A stretch of DNA of 64,000 nt, taken from positions 62,001 through 126,000 of the forward strand of contig MKUN01000053.1 of NCBI GenBank assembly GCA_001897835.1. The letters run 5' to 3'. The stretch comes from Bacteroidetes bacterium 46-16. GTDB lineage: Bacteria > Bacteroidota > Bacteroidia > Chitinophagales > Chitinophagaceae. Under the pieces are notes generated by a model that made no database searches, was not told the origin of the DNA, and worked only from the letters and a program-made list of their open reading frames with translations. Positions 15,444 to 24,288 of the stretch are shown here, piece by piece. Positions within the stretch are counted from its first letter, which is position 1, and each line of letters opens with the position of its first letter. The position numbers and the translations under genes are program-made.

Positions 15444-16781
15444 TCATTTTTCGTCTTTGGCGGTAAAGAGCTTGTCTTTATCCACCACTTTGACCTTCAT
15501 CTTATCCTTCAGGGTGCGGGCTATGGCCCCATAAGGCGCGGTCACTACCTGCTCGCCCTCTTTAAGGCCTTTGGTGATCTGGAGGTATTCATTGTCCTGC
15601 AGGCCGGTCTTTACATCGCGCAGGACCACCTGGCGGGTAGCTGCATCGAAGACAAAGACAACCTGGCGTACATCGTTGAGGCCGGCATCGGCCGCGTTGC
15701 GCATTTTGTTCTTTACGCTATCGGGCCAGTCGCGGGTGGTAACGGCGTTGACGGGTACGGAAAGGATATTGAATGCTTTATTGGTCTGTATCTCCACAGC
15801 GGCAGACATACCGGGCTTGAAGGGGTATTTGCCTTTTGGCAGTTTGGCTGTAAGATCGGCATAGCTGGATGGGAGGATGAGGATGTGCACCGTATAATTG
15901 GTCACCTGGTCGGTACTGGTCTGCACAAGGCCCGATGACTGGCTGGACACGGCTATCTTGGACACTACACCGGTGAACTTGCGGTTGCGGTAGGCATCGG
16001 CCTCAATGACGGTGGTATCGCCCAGCTTTACTTTGGCAATATCGGTCTCGCTCACGTCCACGCGCACCTCGATGCGGCTCATATCGGCGATGGTGAGCAT
16101 CTCGGTACCTGCCATCTGGGCGGTGCCTACCACGCGCTCGCCCTTCTTTACATTGAGCTGCGATATGATGCCTGAGCGCGGTGCCGTGATGGTGGTCTTG
16201 CGGAGGTTCTCGCGCGATTGCGAGAGGCTGGCCTGTGCTGCGGCAACGCCATAATTGCCGCCACTGAGGCTGGCCTTGGAGGCTTCGTATGTAGCCTGTG
16301 CGCTTTTGAACTGCGCCTCGGCCTGCTCAAACTCAAGCTCTGATATCACTTTGTCTTTAAAGAGCTTTTTATTACGGTCGTAGGTGGACTTTGCCAGCTC
16401 GAACTGCGATTGGGCCTGTGCCATCATCTCCTTAGAGTTCATAGCACCTGCGCGCGACTGCTGCATGGAAGCCTCGGCCTGGTTGACCATAGAGTTGTAA
16501 ATGGCGGGATTGATCTTAACGAGGAGCTGGCCACGGGTAACGCTGTCGCCCTCATCAATAGTGAGCTCGGTGATCTCGCCGCTTACTTCGGGGGCTATCT
16601 TTACCTCGGTTTCGGGATATATCTTGCCACTGGCGGTAACGGTCTCGGTAATGGTATGAGGGGCTGCTTTTTCGATGGCTACCTGTACGCCATCGTCGCC
16701 ACTGCTTTTAGCGATGACAATGATGAGTATGAGCATCACGATGCCACCCCCGATGATCCACCATAAAGTCTTCTTTTTCAT
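15444..16781 (-). CDS. HlyD/MacA-type periplasmic adaptor subunit of an efflux system
   Basis: 445 residues. One N-terminal transmembrane anchor (residues ~6-24, LWWIIGGGIVMLILIIVIA) is followed by a biotinyl-lipoyl-like half, a long helical hairpin (~95-185, Gln/Ala/Lys-rich), the second lipoyl half (ITAPRSGIISQLNVKKGERV) and a beta-barrel/membrane-proximal part. This is the adaptor that bridges an inner-membrane ABC or RND pump and an outer-membrane channel. The partner ATPase/permease and TolC-like genes are not next to it, which is unusual. gpsA follows 25 bp downstream, and metG lies ~134 bp away on its other side on the same strand. Confidence 0.85.
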   Translation of the reverse strand: MKKKTLWWIIGGGIVMLILIIVIAKSSGDDGVQVAIEKAAPHTITETVTASGKIYPETEVKIAPEVSGEITELTIDEGDSVTRGQLLVKINPAIYNSMVNQAEASMQQSRAGAMNSKEMMAQAQSQFELAKSTYDRNKKLFKDKVISELEFEQAEAQFKSAQATYEASKASLSGGNYGVAAAQASLSQSRENLRKTTITAPRSGIISQLNVKKGERVVGTAQMAGTEMLTIADMSRIEVRVDVSETDIAKVKLGDTTVIEADAYRNRKFTGVVSKIAVSSQSSGLVQTSTDQVTNYTVHILILPSSYADLTAKLPKGKYPFKPGMSAAVEIQTNKAFNILSVPVNAVTTRDWPDSVKNKMRNAADAGLNDVRQVVFVFDAATRQVVLRDVKTGLQDNEYLQITKGLKEGEQVVTAPYGAIARTLKDKMKVKVVDKDKLFTAKDEK

Positions 16782-16915
16782 ATTGCTTGGTTCAAGTCAA
16801 AATTCAATCCTGCTCAAGCAGGACAAAATTCAAAAAAATCTTCCTTGCTCTTCAACACCGCCGCAAAGATAAACTCTTCAAGGCGTCTGACCGCATAGAG
16901 CGGTGCTGACGCTAT

Positions 16916-19015
16916 CTACTTTACTTCGGCGCCGTTGTCGGCGGGGTTGAGGGCGGATACGAAAATAAGCTTTCCATCAGCATTTTGTGCCATGAGTATC
17001 ATGCCTTTGCTCTCTATGCCCCTCATTTTGCGTGGGGCGAGGTTGGCCACTACGGTCACCTGCATGCCCACAATGTCCTCAGGTTTGTAGTGCAGGGCTA
17101 TGCCAGATACTACGGTGCGCTTCTCGTAACCAAGGTCTATCTCCAGCTTTAGCAGCTTATCGGCTTTCTCTACTTTTTCGGCACTCAGTATAGTGCCTGC
17201 GCGAAGGTCCAGCTTCGCGAAGTCATCTATGGTTATTTCGGGCTTCTGTGCCGAAGGGAAGGCAGGGCCTTCTGTAGCTTTTTTATCCTCCGTACTGCCC
17301 CCTGCAACTGCTGACTGTTTGAGGTTAGCATGCAGTTTCTCCACCTGTGCGGCTATCTCTGCGTCCTCTATCTTGCGGAAGAGGAGCTCCGGCGCACGGA
17401 GGGGGTAGTTCTCCTTGAGCAGGTCTATACGGCCTGCATTCTCCCAGTCGAGCATTTTTTCCACCACCTTCATCATATGGCACATCTTCTTCACTGCGAA
17501 GGGCAGGAAGGGGTTGGCGAGTATGGCGAGATTGGCGGTAAGCTGCAGGCAAAGGTGCAGGCAGTTGTCGATCTTGTGCTGGTTCTCTGCCTGTAACTCA
17601 GGGGTCTTGGCGAGCTTCCATGGCTCCTTATCCTGCATGTATTTGTTGCCTTTGCGGGCAAGGTCTATCACTTCGTAAAGGGCATCGCGGAACTTATAGT
17701 TCTCGATACAGGACTCTACGTTGATCTTAGCTTCTTTGATGGCTTCGATAAGGGCATTGTCGGCCCCATCCATAGCCTCCTTGTGCAGTACCGGCACGCG
17801 GCCCCCGCAGAGCTTGTGCATGAGCACAAAAGCACGGTTGACAAAATTGCCGAAGATGCTTACGAGTTCGCTATTGATGCGGTCCTGGAAGTCTTTCCAG
17901 GTGAAGTCGTTGTCTTTGGTCTCGGGGGCGTTGGCGCAGAGCACATAACGCAGCAGGTCCTGCTGGTCGGGGAAGTCTTTTACATATTCATCCACCCATA
18001 CGGCCCAGTTGCGCGAGGTGCTTACTTTTTCGCCTTCGATGTTTAGAAATTCGTTGGCAGGTACGTTATCGGGCAGTACATATTTGCCATGAGCTTTGAG
18101 CATGGCAGGGAATATGATGCAATGGAACACGATATTGTCTTTGCCTATGAAGTGCACGAGCTTGGTATCTTCCTGCTGCCAGTAGTCGGCCCATTGGTTG
18201 GTAAGATCCTTGGTGGCGCTGATGTAGCCTATGGGCGCATCGAACCACACATAGAGCACTTTGCCCTTAGCATCGGGCAGGGGAACGGGCACGCCCCAGT
18301 TGCTATCGCGGGTCATGGCACGGGGCTGGAGGCCATTATCGAGCCAGCTTTTGCACTGGCCATACACATTGGGTTTCCATTCATCCTTCTTGCCCTTCAC
18401 GATCCAGTCGTTGAGGAAATCCTCATATTTGTTGAGCGGGAAATACCAGTGTTTGGTCTTGCGCTTAACGAGTTTGGCATTGCTGAGTGCGCTGTGCGGG
18501 TCGATGAGCATCTCGGGGCTGAGGGTGCTGCCGCACTTCTCGCACTGATCGCCATAGGCATTGGGGTTGGCACATACGGGGCAGGTGCCCACTATATAGC
18601 GGTCGGCCAGGAACATGTCCTTTTCCTCGTCGTAGTATTGCTCGCTTTCACGTTCCTCGAAGAGACCATCGTCATAGAGCTTTTTGAAGAAGGCCTGGCT
18701 GGTCTCTTTATGGGTCTCGCTGCTGGTGCGGCTGTAGATATCGAAGCCGATGCCCATCTGCTCAAAGCTGTCTTTGATGATGGTATTGTACTTATCGACC
18801 ACCTGCTGCGGAGTTATGCCCTCCTTCATGGCGCGGATGGTGATGGGGACACCATGTTCATCGCTGCCGCAAACGAATTTCACATCGCGCTGCTGCGCGC
18901 GGAGGTAGCGCACATAGATATCAGCAGGCAGGTAGCAGCCGGCCAGGTGGCCTATGTGCACGGGCCCGTTGGCATAGGGTAGGGCGGCAGTTATTAAATA
19001 TCTCTTATAAGTCAA
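16916..19015 (-). CDS. metG: Methionyl-tRNA synthetase
   Basis: A 699-residue class I aminoacyl-tRNA synthetase that charges tRNA-Met in the cytoplasm. The HIGH signature is PVHIGHLAG near residue 20. The zinc knuckle is CPVC ... CEKC near 145-161, and the KMSKS-type loop is EKVSTSRN near 335. The anticodon-binding helical domain covers ~390-550. A C-terminal EMAP-II/Trbp111-type tRNA-binding domain (~595-699, [18 protein letters not shown] ... MILMAQ) gives the long bacterial form. Length and domain order are standard. It is alone on the minus strand with a ~314-bp gap upstream. Confidence 0.96.
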   Translation of the reverse strand: MTYKRYLITAALPYANGPVHIGHLAGCYLPADIYVRYLRAQQRDVKFVCGSDEHGVPITIRAMKEGITPQQVVDKYNTIIKDSFEQMGIGFDIYSRTSSETHKETSQAFFKKLYDDGLFEERESEQYYDEEKDMFLADRYIVGTCPVCANPNAYGDQCEKCGSTLSPEMLIDPHSALSNAKLVKRKTKHWYFPLNKYEDFLNDWIVKGKKDEWKPNVYGQCKSWLDNGLQPRAMTRDSNWGVPVPLPDAKGKVLYVWFDAPIGYISATKDLTNQWADYWQQEDTKLVHFIGKDNIVFHCIIFPAMLKAHGKYVLPDNVPANEFLNIEGEKVSTSRNWAVWVDEYVKDFPDQQDLLRYVLCANAPETKDNDFTWKDFQDRINSELVSIFGNFVNRAFVLMHKLCGGRVPVLHKEAMDGADNALIEAIKEAKINVESCIENYKFRDALYEVIDLARKGNKYMQDKEPWKLAKTPELQAENQHKIDNCLHLCLQLTANLAILANPFLPFAVKKMCHMMKVVEKMLDWENAGRIDLLKENYPLRAPELLFRKIEDAEIAAQVEKLHANLKQSAVAGGSTEDKKATEGPAFPSAQKPEITIDDFAKLDLRAGTILSAEKVEKADKLLKLEIDLGYEKRTVVSGIALHYKPEDIVGMQVTVVANLAPRKMRGIESKGMILMAQNADGKLIFVSALNPADNGAEVK

Positions 19016-19329
19016 AGGTCAAAATTAAAAAAGTCAAAAAAATGCTTATGTGATGCCTGTTTCTAAACAGGCTGCAAGATAATGAAAGTAGGGGAGGGTT
19101 GGATGAGGGTGGGGGTAGGTTGTATGGTAAGCGGGACGCTTGCGTAATTTTTGGTCTAAGCGAGACGCTTAGACCAGTGGGTTATTAAGCTGTGGCAGGG
19201 GGAATTCCGGTTGCAAACCTGCTGAATTGATATGACACGAGTTAGGCTGCACACGAGGCTAGACTACAAACTCGCGCCAGTTGGGTGGGTTTCTTAAGAA
19301 ATTTAATTAAAATCTTGGTACAGTAGTTT
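19016..19329. other. Gene-free stretch between metG and the channel gene
   Basis: 314 bp. No credible ORF is seen. It holds the metG upstream region, a G-rich tract near 19090-19125 and the palindromic element at 19129-19176. Confidence 0.6.
19129..19176. repeat. Palindromic element: nested hairpins AAGCG..CGCTT and TGGTCTAAGCG..CGCTTAGACCA
   Basis: AAGCG-GGA-CGCTT (19129-19141) is followed by a perfect 11-bp-arm hairpin (19152-19162 / 19166-19176, loop AGA). The flanking CCAGTGGG resembles the flank of the element at 21056-21100. Confidence 0.6.
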
Positions 19330-20343
19330 CTATGGTTCGGATAAGGTTCCTTTAATGATAATAAAAGATACAAGAATGATAAAAATTATTGGATATATCC
19401 ATCTGGCAGCTACTTCAAGTTGGTCCGCAAATCGTTCTTTTTTCCGTTTTTGCAAATTAAAAGTATATACCGTTTGGATCATTGCGCATGTAATGAGGAA
19501 ATAACTAAGATAGAAAATTTTATCACTTGCAATTAAGTAACCTGTTACAGGAATTTCTCCACTAAGTGTTAATTGTAATGCAATACATGATAGGAGGGAT
19601 GTTACGGTTAACCCAACGGCAACTTCCAGTTGTGCGGCAGGAACGAAAAAAACTAAGTATGCCATTAAAGTTATTAGTATAATTGGTATTAGAATTTTCA
19701 ATAAAAATGTAACAGACTTTCTTTCAAGAATAATTTCGAAATTTAGTCTTGAGTATTTTAAATGGGTTTGAAATCGAAGATCACCAAAATTTGTTTCATA
19801 TATTTTTTCTCCATTTTGATATCTGGATCCTGTAATAGTGAAACTGGGAATCTCTATATCGTCAGCAATACCTAAAATATGTTCAGCAGATTTTTCGTAT
19901 GATGCAGTATCTGCAACAAGTTGATACCTCTCAGATACTAGATTTTTGCTTTCAACAATTATAGGAAGCACCAACTTATCAAGGGGATAGTAATGGTAAT
20001 TTGGATAAAAAACGAAATCACCCTTCATATGGCCGGTAACATATACTTTTTGTTCCCCTGTTAATGAGTCATAAAAAAAATTTCGTTCATCTATTTCGTT
20101 TTCCAAATTATCGCCATTAACAAATTCTATGTTTTCGATTTCTTTCATTAAAGATGAATCCTTTGGCATTTTATACCTCATCCACCAATAAAAGTCTATT
20201 GTGAATCTATTAGATTTTTCTTTAGCCCGTTCTTCTAACATAATATTCTTAACATACACACCATAATGGATAGTAGAAGTACTCTGAGCATTACATTTAA
20301 TAATTGCAACAAACAAAAGCAATAATGATATGGCTATTCTCAT
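19330..20343 (-). CDS. Prokaryotic pentameric ligand-gated ion channel (Cys-loop receptor-like) homologue
   Basis: ~337 residues from the ATG at 20343, which gives a proper signal peptide (MRIAISLLLLFVA..., cleavage near CNA-Q). The frame is open to 20409 but the extra 22 residues would precede the signal. The extracellular half is strand-rich and has YHYYPLDKLVLPI, the counterpart of the F-P-x-D loop of channel receptors. Four C-terminal helices follow: M1 (LLKILIPIILITLMAYL), M2 (LEVAVGLTVTSLLSCIAL), M3 (IFYLSYFLITCAMIQTVY) and M4 (WIYPIIFIILVSFIII). The ligand is unknown. Base composition is AT-rich compared with its neighbours, hinting at transfer. The order of helices and pro-loop makes the family assignment fairly secure. 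Confidence 0.7.
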   Translation of the reverse strand: MRIAISLLLLFVAIIKCNAQSTSTIHYGVYVKNIMLEERAKEKSNRFTIDFYWWMRYKMPKDSSLMKEIENIEFVNGDNLENEIDERNFFYDSLTGEQKVYVTGHMKGDFVFYPNYHYYPLDKLVLPIIVESKNLVSERYQLVADTASYEKSAEHILGIADDIEIPSFTITGSRYQNGEKIYETNFGDLRFQTHLKYSRLNFEIILERKSVTFLLKILIPIILITLMAYLVFFVPAAQLEVAVGLTVTSLLSCIALQLTLSGEIPVTGYLIASDKIFYLSYFLITCAMIQTVYTFNLQKRKKERFADQLEVAARWIYPIIFIILVSFIIIKGTLSEP

Positions 20344-20448
20344 TTGATAATATTTTATGCGTGTTGCCAATGTATAATTATTAATTCTGTTTGCATACGT
20401 GAAAAACACCCTATTTTATATAAACTGGTAAATCTCTTAGATTTATGA

Positions 20449-20994
20449 ATGAATTACGTTGATAGTCTCAAGTCGGCAAACCTAGTTACGCGCTATGTAA
20501 AAGAAACAGATGCTGCCATGTGGCTGGAATATTGCAATGATCCCATCGCAACGGAGTTTACCAATATAAAAGGCAAAAGTCCCGAGGAATTAGCTGAGGT
20601 ATTTATTGACTTTACCCTAAAACGTTATGAAGAGCACCGAGGAGGTTTGCAGGCGCTTATAGAGAAGGAAACAGGTGCCTTCGTGGGTATGTGTGGGCTA
20701 TTCCCGCAGGAGGTTAATGGGGAAGAGATGATAGAAGTAGGTTACCATTTACTAAGAAGGTATTGGGGCAAGGGTTATGCTACTGAGGCAGCGCAACTGT
20801 TTCGTGACTGGGGTTTTGAAAATGGTGTCGCCGATACTATAGTGTCTATTATACACCCGGATAATCACAAGTCTAAAAAGGTGGCCATGCGCAATGGTAT
20901 GCGGCTGATACAGGAAGCTGCGGAGTTCAGGGGGGAGCGGTGTGACCTGTTCGGGATCAGCAGGGAGGAGTGGATGCTGCTGCAGGCAAGATAA
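20449..20994 (+). CDS. GNAT family N-acetyltransferase (RimJ/RimL-like)
   Basis: A 181-residue acetyltransferase. The acetyl-CoA pyrophosphate-binding motif is seen as RRYWGKGYATEAAQ (residues ~103-116), preceded by the strand IEVGYHL and followed by the IHPDNHKSKKVAMRNG segment (~142-157) typical of the RimJ/RimL branch. Substrate may be a protein N-terminus or a small amine; sequence alone does not tell. Two ATGs overlap (20445 and 20449) and only the second is in frame. It is a single gene, divergent from the channel gene, with a palindromic element downstream. Confidence 0.85.
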   Translation: MNYVDSLKSANLVTRYVKETDAAMWLEYCNDPIATEFTNIKGKSPEELAEVFIDFTLKRYEEHRGGLQALIEKETGAFVGMCGLFPQEVNGEEMIEVGYHLLRRYWGKGYATEAAQLFRDWGFENGVADTIVSIIHPDNHKSKKVAMRNGMRLIQEAAEFRGERCDLFGISREEWMLLQAR

Positions 20995-21055
20995 TTTAAG
21001 TGCAAATATGTTAAAGTGCCTTGATTGGACAATGAATAAATGCGCCGGACAAAGT

Positions 21056-21100
21056 CCCGGATTTTATCCGGGGTTTAAGTTGGAAACTTAAACCAGCGGG
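21056..21100. repeat. Palindromic element: CCCGGAT..ATCCGGG and GGTTTAAGTT..AACTTAAACC
   Basis: Two adjacent perfect hairpins are present (arms 21056-21062 / 21066-21072 and 21072-21081 / 21085-21094), followed by AGCGGG. The layout and flank resemble 19129-19176 although the stems differ, which suggests a family of palindromes kept by compensating changes. Confidence 0.6.
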
Positions 21101-21127
21101 GGTATCTTTTATAGCATCATCAAGCTG

Positions 21128-21316
21128 TTACATATTCAATAACCCAAATGCCTTGTAGGTGAGTATGGCGGGCCATACAATCGCTTTTAATATACCTAAT
21201 GCCCCCATCCAGAAGCTGGATGCATGCTGGATGAAATAGATGGCCGAACCTATAAAGCCCATACCGTAAACTGCGGATGAGGGGCTACCTGCATTGCGCC
21301 TGATGTGTTCTTTCAT
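21128..21316 (-). CDS. Small conserved membrane protein
   Basis: 62 residues from the ATG at 21316. The frame is open to 21343, but the inner Met fits better. A polar N-terminus (MKEHIRRNAGSPSSAVYG) is followed by two hydrophobic segments, GFIGSAIYFIQHA and FWMGALGILKAIVWPAIL. The second pattern (SFWMGxLGILKAIVWPA) is one I associate with small uncharacterised membrane proteins of diverse bacteria. No function can be assigned. Confidence 0.6.
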   Translation of the reverse strand: MKEHIRRNAGSPSSAVYGMGFIGSAIYFIQHASSFWMGALGILKAIVWPAILTYKAFGLLNM

Positions 21317-21393
21317 AGTTAATGTTTTAAGCAAAGCTACCAAGTTGTATTACCTGGTCATATGACTGGCGTCAGCAATGATATTGATGCTTA

Positions 21394-21729
21394 TCAGCGT
21401 TGGTAGCCCGGGGCTGAAGATTTGCCCTCGAGCCAGTCGCAATATTCCATGCTCCCCAGGCGGATACGCAGGGGTAGTTTGGTTTGTTTTTCCATTTTCA
21501 ATTCCTGCCGGCAGAAGAAACCCAAATGCCGGGTGTAAAGATCGGGCCGCAGTATACCGGTCGTGTGGATACGCGCTGTGTTTTGCGGCAGGATGCGTAA
21601 GGGAGGCCGGTCGCTGGTCCGGGCCTTATTGGGAGGTTCCGGTTGTGGCATAAAATGCAGACCCTGCGCATGCAGTGCGGGTATAGCACACAAGCTCCAT
21701 ATGCAACCGTACAGGAAATACCTCGTCAT
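21394..21729 (-). CDS. Small secreted protein (hypothetical)
   Basis: 111 residues with a signal peptide (MTRYFLYGCIWSLCAIPALHA, cleavage before QG). The mature part is short, basic and proline-rich, with Cys in FFCRQEL and EYCDWLEG. No family is recognised. It is divergent from the M48 protease gene 81 bp away. Confidence 0.5.
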   Translation of the reverse strand: MTRYFLYGCIWSLCAIPALHAQGLHFMPQPEPPNKARTSDRPPLRILPQNTARIHTTGILRPDLYTRHLGFFCRQELKMEKQTKLPLRIRLGSMEYCDWLEGKSSAPGYQR

Positions 21730-21810
21730 TATAATAAAGTTACGAAGGAAATAACGGAATGACTTTGGGCTATTGGTATAAATTTTATAACAGCTATAAA
21801 AAAAGTTGTT

Positions 21811-22623
21811 ATGAGAAAGTATATTGCTTTGATACTAGTGCCGTTAGCACTCCTTATGCTGAATGCCTGCTTTACTAATCCTGTAACCGGTAATAAATCG
21901 TTGGCACTTGTAGATGACGGGCAGATGAGAACGCTCGCAGCACAGCAGTATAAGACCTTTCTTGCTGCGAACCCGCCAATAAAAGGCACGGCTGAAGCGG
22001 CTATGGTGGAACGCGTTGGTAATAAGCTGGCGGGCGCCGTGCAGCAATATCTCGCTGCAAAAGGGCAGGCGAACCTGGTACAAGGATACCAATGGGAGTT
22101 TAACCTTGTAAATAACAAAGAGGTGAATGCATGGTGTATGCCGGGAGGTAAAGTAGTGGTATATAGCGGTATAATACCTGTGGTGCAAAATGAGGCGGGC
22201 CTTGCCGTGGTACTGGGGCATGAGATAGGCCACGCCATAGCCCGGCACAGCAATGCCCGGATGAGTGAACAACTGGTGGCACAGGCCGGCGGTGCTACCC
22301 TGAGCGCTGCCTTGTCGCAAAAGCCTGCAGAAACACAGAATATATTCAATGCGCTCTATGGCATTGGCGCCCAGGGCTATTCCCTCCATTATTCAAGGGG
22401 GCAGGAAGATGAAGCTGATGAAATGGGGCTGTACTTTATGGCTATGGCCGGTTATGATCCGCACGAGGCGGTTAACTTCTGGCAGCGTATGAGCAGCAAA
22501 GCCCAAAGCCCGGAGGGCATACTGGTATATCTTAGTGATCACCCCAGCAATAGCGCACGTATCAAACATATACAGGAACTGATGCCTAAGGCAATGAGCT
22601 ATTACCATCCCCAGCAGCAATAG
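21811..22623 (+). CDS. M48 family metalloprotease, lipoprotein
   Basis: 270 residues with a lipoprotein signal (MRKYIALILVPLALLMLNAC, acylated at C20). The zinc site is GHEIGHAIARHSNARMSE (HExxH near residues 135-139), and the third ligand is E of EDEADEMGLYFM near 206. The GxxLA...Q segment and C-terminal LSDHPSNSARIKHIQEL are as in the BepA/LoiP/YcaL group. These periplasmic, outer-membrane-attached proteases degrade or help fold envelope proteins. Length fits the family. It is a single transcription unit with a convergent gene downstream. Confidence 0.9.
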   Translation: MRKYIALILVPLALLMLNACFTNPVTGNKSLALVDDGQMRTLAAQQYKTFLAANPPIKGTAEAAMVERVGNKLAGAVQQYLAAKGQANLVQGYQWEFNLVNNKEVNAWCMPGGKVVVYSGIIPVVQNEAGLAVVLGHEIGHAIARHSNARMSEQLVAQAGGATLSAALSQKPAETQNIFNALYGIGAQGYSLHYSRGQEDEADEMGLYFMAMAGYDPHEAVNFWQRMSSKAQSPEGILVYLSDHPSNSARIKHIQELMPKAMSYYHPQQQ

Positions 22624-22653
22624 TGAAACTGCCGGGTTTTATTTGATAACTCT

Positions 22654-23265
22654 TTACTTACGCAGGTATTTCCAGTTGCGGATCTTGCCTTCGGCCATCC
22701 ATTCCACAGCCTGGGCCATGCGCTTATCGCGGGTGGCTTCGGTCTTTGCTTCGGTCACCCAGTCCACATATTCACGTTTGTTGGTATTGCTGAAGGTCTT
22801 AAAGGTCTCGTGTGCCGGCTTGCTGGTTTTTAGCGCCTTCATGAAATAGGCGGGTATTTCCAGTTCTTTTTTCTCAGCGGGTTTGGCGCGTGGCACTTTT
22901 ATACCCTGTTCGTTGAGTTTGGCCGCTTGCTTCAAATAGTCTTTCAATATCTTGTCCTTAGGCAGGTCGGCAAGACTGCGTATCTGCCCTAGATGACCCA
23001 TAGACTCACGCTCGGTGACGGTGAGTATGCCCTGCGGATCGTCCATAACAGCTGCCTTCCAAAAGTTGAAGGCCATGTGCTGCTTGAATGCGGCCATGCT
23101 GCACATCACTGATCCCTGGTACTGGAAATTAGGGAAGCCCCATTTTATGGTCTCTTCCACTCCGGGACAAGCGGCATGTACGAGGTCGCGCAGGTGGTTG
23201 AGTATGGGCTGCGCAAAAGGGGCAGCTTTGGCAATGTAGGCATCTACTCTTGGATCGTAACTCAT
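22654..23265 (-). CDS. YdeI/OmdA family protein with DUF1801 domain
   Basis: 203 residues. The N-terminal DUF1801 part (residues ~8-105) has CPGVEETIKWGFPNFQYQG and AAFKQHMAFNFW. The C-terminal YdeI/OmpD-associated part (~130-203) has PAYFMKALKTSKPAHETFKTFSNTNKREYVDWVTEAKTEATR (split for length: the motif covers ~138-180) and KRMAQAVEWMAEG. The family is linked to resistance to bacteriocins or peptides in some species. The exact role is unknown. Convergent with the M48 protease gene. Confidence 0.85.
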   Translation of the reverse strand: MSYDPRVDAYIAKAAPFAQPILNHLRDLVHAACPGVEETIKWGFPNFQYQGSVMCSMAAFKQHMAFNFWKAAVMDDPQGILTVTERESMGHLGQIRSLADLPKDKILKDYLKQAAKLNEQGIKVPRAKPAEKKELEIPAYFMKALKTSKPAHETFKTFSNTNKREYVDWVTEAKTEATRDKRMAQAVEWMAEGKIRNWKYLRK

Positions 23266-23342
23266 AAGTCAAAGGTCGGAAAATGAAAAGCTAAAAGGCA
23301 TTGTGAAGACCAAAAATAAATAATTGGCCGGCTTTGTAAAAA

Positions 23343-24251
23343 TTACTTACCGGGGGTTAGCCAGATGCCGCCATTTGGAGTGGGAAGGTCGCGGCGGTCT
23401 ATAATGATGCCCTTTGCTTTACCGCGTTGCCCAATACCGTAACTCATACTGCTATCGGGGTATTGCCAGGCTGTGTTTATCCAATTGTAAATATAGGTTG
23501 GCTCATAATAGCTGAGGCGATGGTATGCCTGTTTCGCAGTATCGGCCCAGCGTTGCGTGAAGGCCATAGGCAGGATACTGATGTTTTTATGATCGCCTTC
23601 CGGGCCCCCGATCAACTTGTCCTGTATATTAATGGTCACGCGCCATTGCAGGAGCGTAGTGCTATCGAGCAGACCGCCCAGCTCAAGGAAACTAATGGCA
23701 AGGGCCGAACAGCCCGCGCCTTTACCTTCGCGGGGTTTATTATGGCCATTATACATTGTGTCATACCCACGTTCCCTGTATTCGTCGAGGTATCGCCAGA
23801 GGTGCAGGAAGGTTTCTTCATTCAGCAGGAATTTGATATAAGCAAGGTCACCTTTCGGATAGCGATCGATAAGCTGGTGAAAATTATCTTCGCTTGTTTC
23901 CAGTTTGCCATTGAAGGTTGTAAATAATGTTCCAAGGCCATAATGCTCTTTAGTGACCGTATTGAACATTTCGGCACGAGAACGTGCAACGGCCCCCACG
24001 AGTGCATAACGGGCTGTATCGCGCAGCTCAAAAATGACATGTCCCAGCGGATGCCTGTGACGGGGATAGCCGGTATGCACAAGGAGGTTCCCGATATAGC
24101 TCATGAATAAAGTATGCGGCGATCTCCAGTTAAGTGGCATGGGCGAGGGGATCGTATATATGGTCAATTGCTGACCTTTTGCAGCTTGGTTGAATAAGAG
24201 GGGCAATAAAAATAATGATACAATAAAACGCCTTATCATGAGATAGGGCAA
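23343..24251 (-). CDS. Secreted protein of unknown function, possible papain-like fold
   Basis: 302 residues with a signal peptide (hydrophobic residues 10-20, cleavage near AKG-Q). I do not recognise a family. An early HPLGHVIFEL segment (residues ~66-75) and a later GAGCSALAISFLELGG segment (~178-193) are reminiscent of the His and Cys motifs of permuted papain-like or DUF4105-type envelope enzymes, so a cysteine hydrolase is possible but unproven. Trp/Tyr-rich C-terminus (YNWINTAWQYPDSSMSYG). It is a monocistronic gene with a short gap to the VTT protein gene upstream. Confidence 0.5.
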   Translation of the reverse strand: MPYLMIRRFIVSLFLLPLLFNQAAKGQQLTIYTIPSPMPLNWRSPHTLFMSYIGNLLVHTGYPRHRHPLGHVIFELRDTARYALVGAVARSRAEMFNTVTKEHYGLGTLFTTFNGKLETSEDNFHQLIDRYPKGDLAYIKFLLNEETFLHLWRYLDEYRERGYDTMYNGHNKPREGKGAGCSALAISFLELGGLLDSTTLLQWRVTINIQDKLIGGPEGDHKNISILPMAFTQRWADTAKQAYHRLSYYEPTYIYNWINTAWQYPDSSMSYGIGQRGKAKGIIIDRRDLPTPNGGIWLTPGK

Positions 24252-24288
24252 AAGTAACTTAGCATAGCTGCTTAAATTATGATGGTTG

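Noticed and set aside
18089-18982. 297-residue frame antisense to metG
   Set aside because: metG has full signature motifs on the other strand; the frame is its shadow.
20341-20409. Start of the channel gene at 20409
   Set aside because: The ATG at 20343 yields a proper signal peptide; the extra 22 residues would stand before it.
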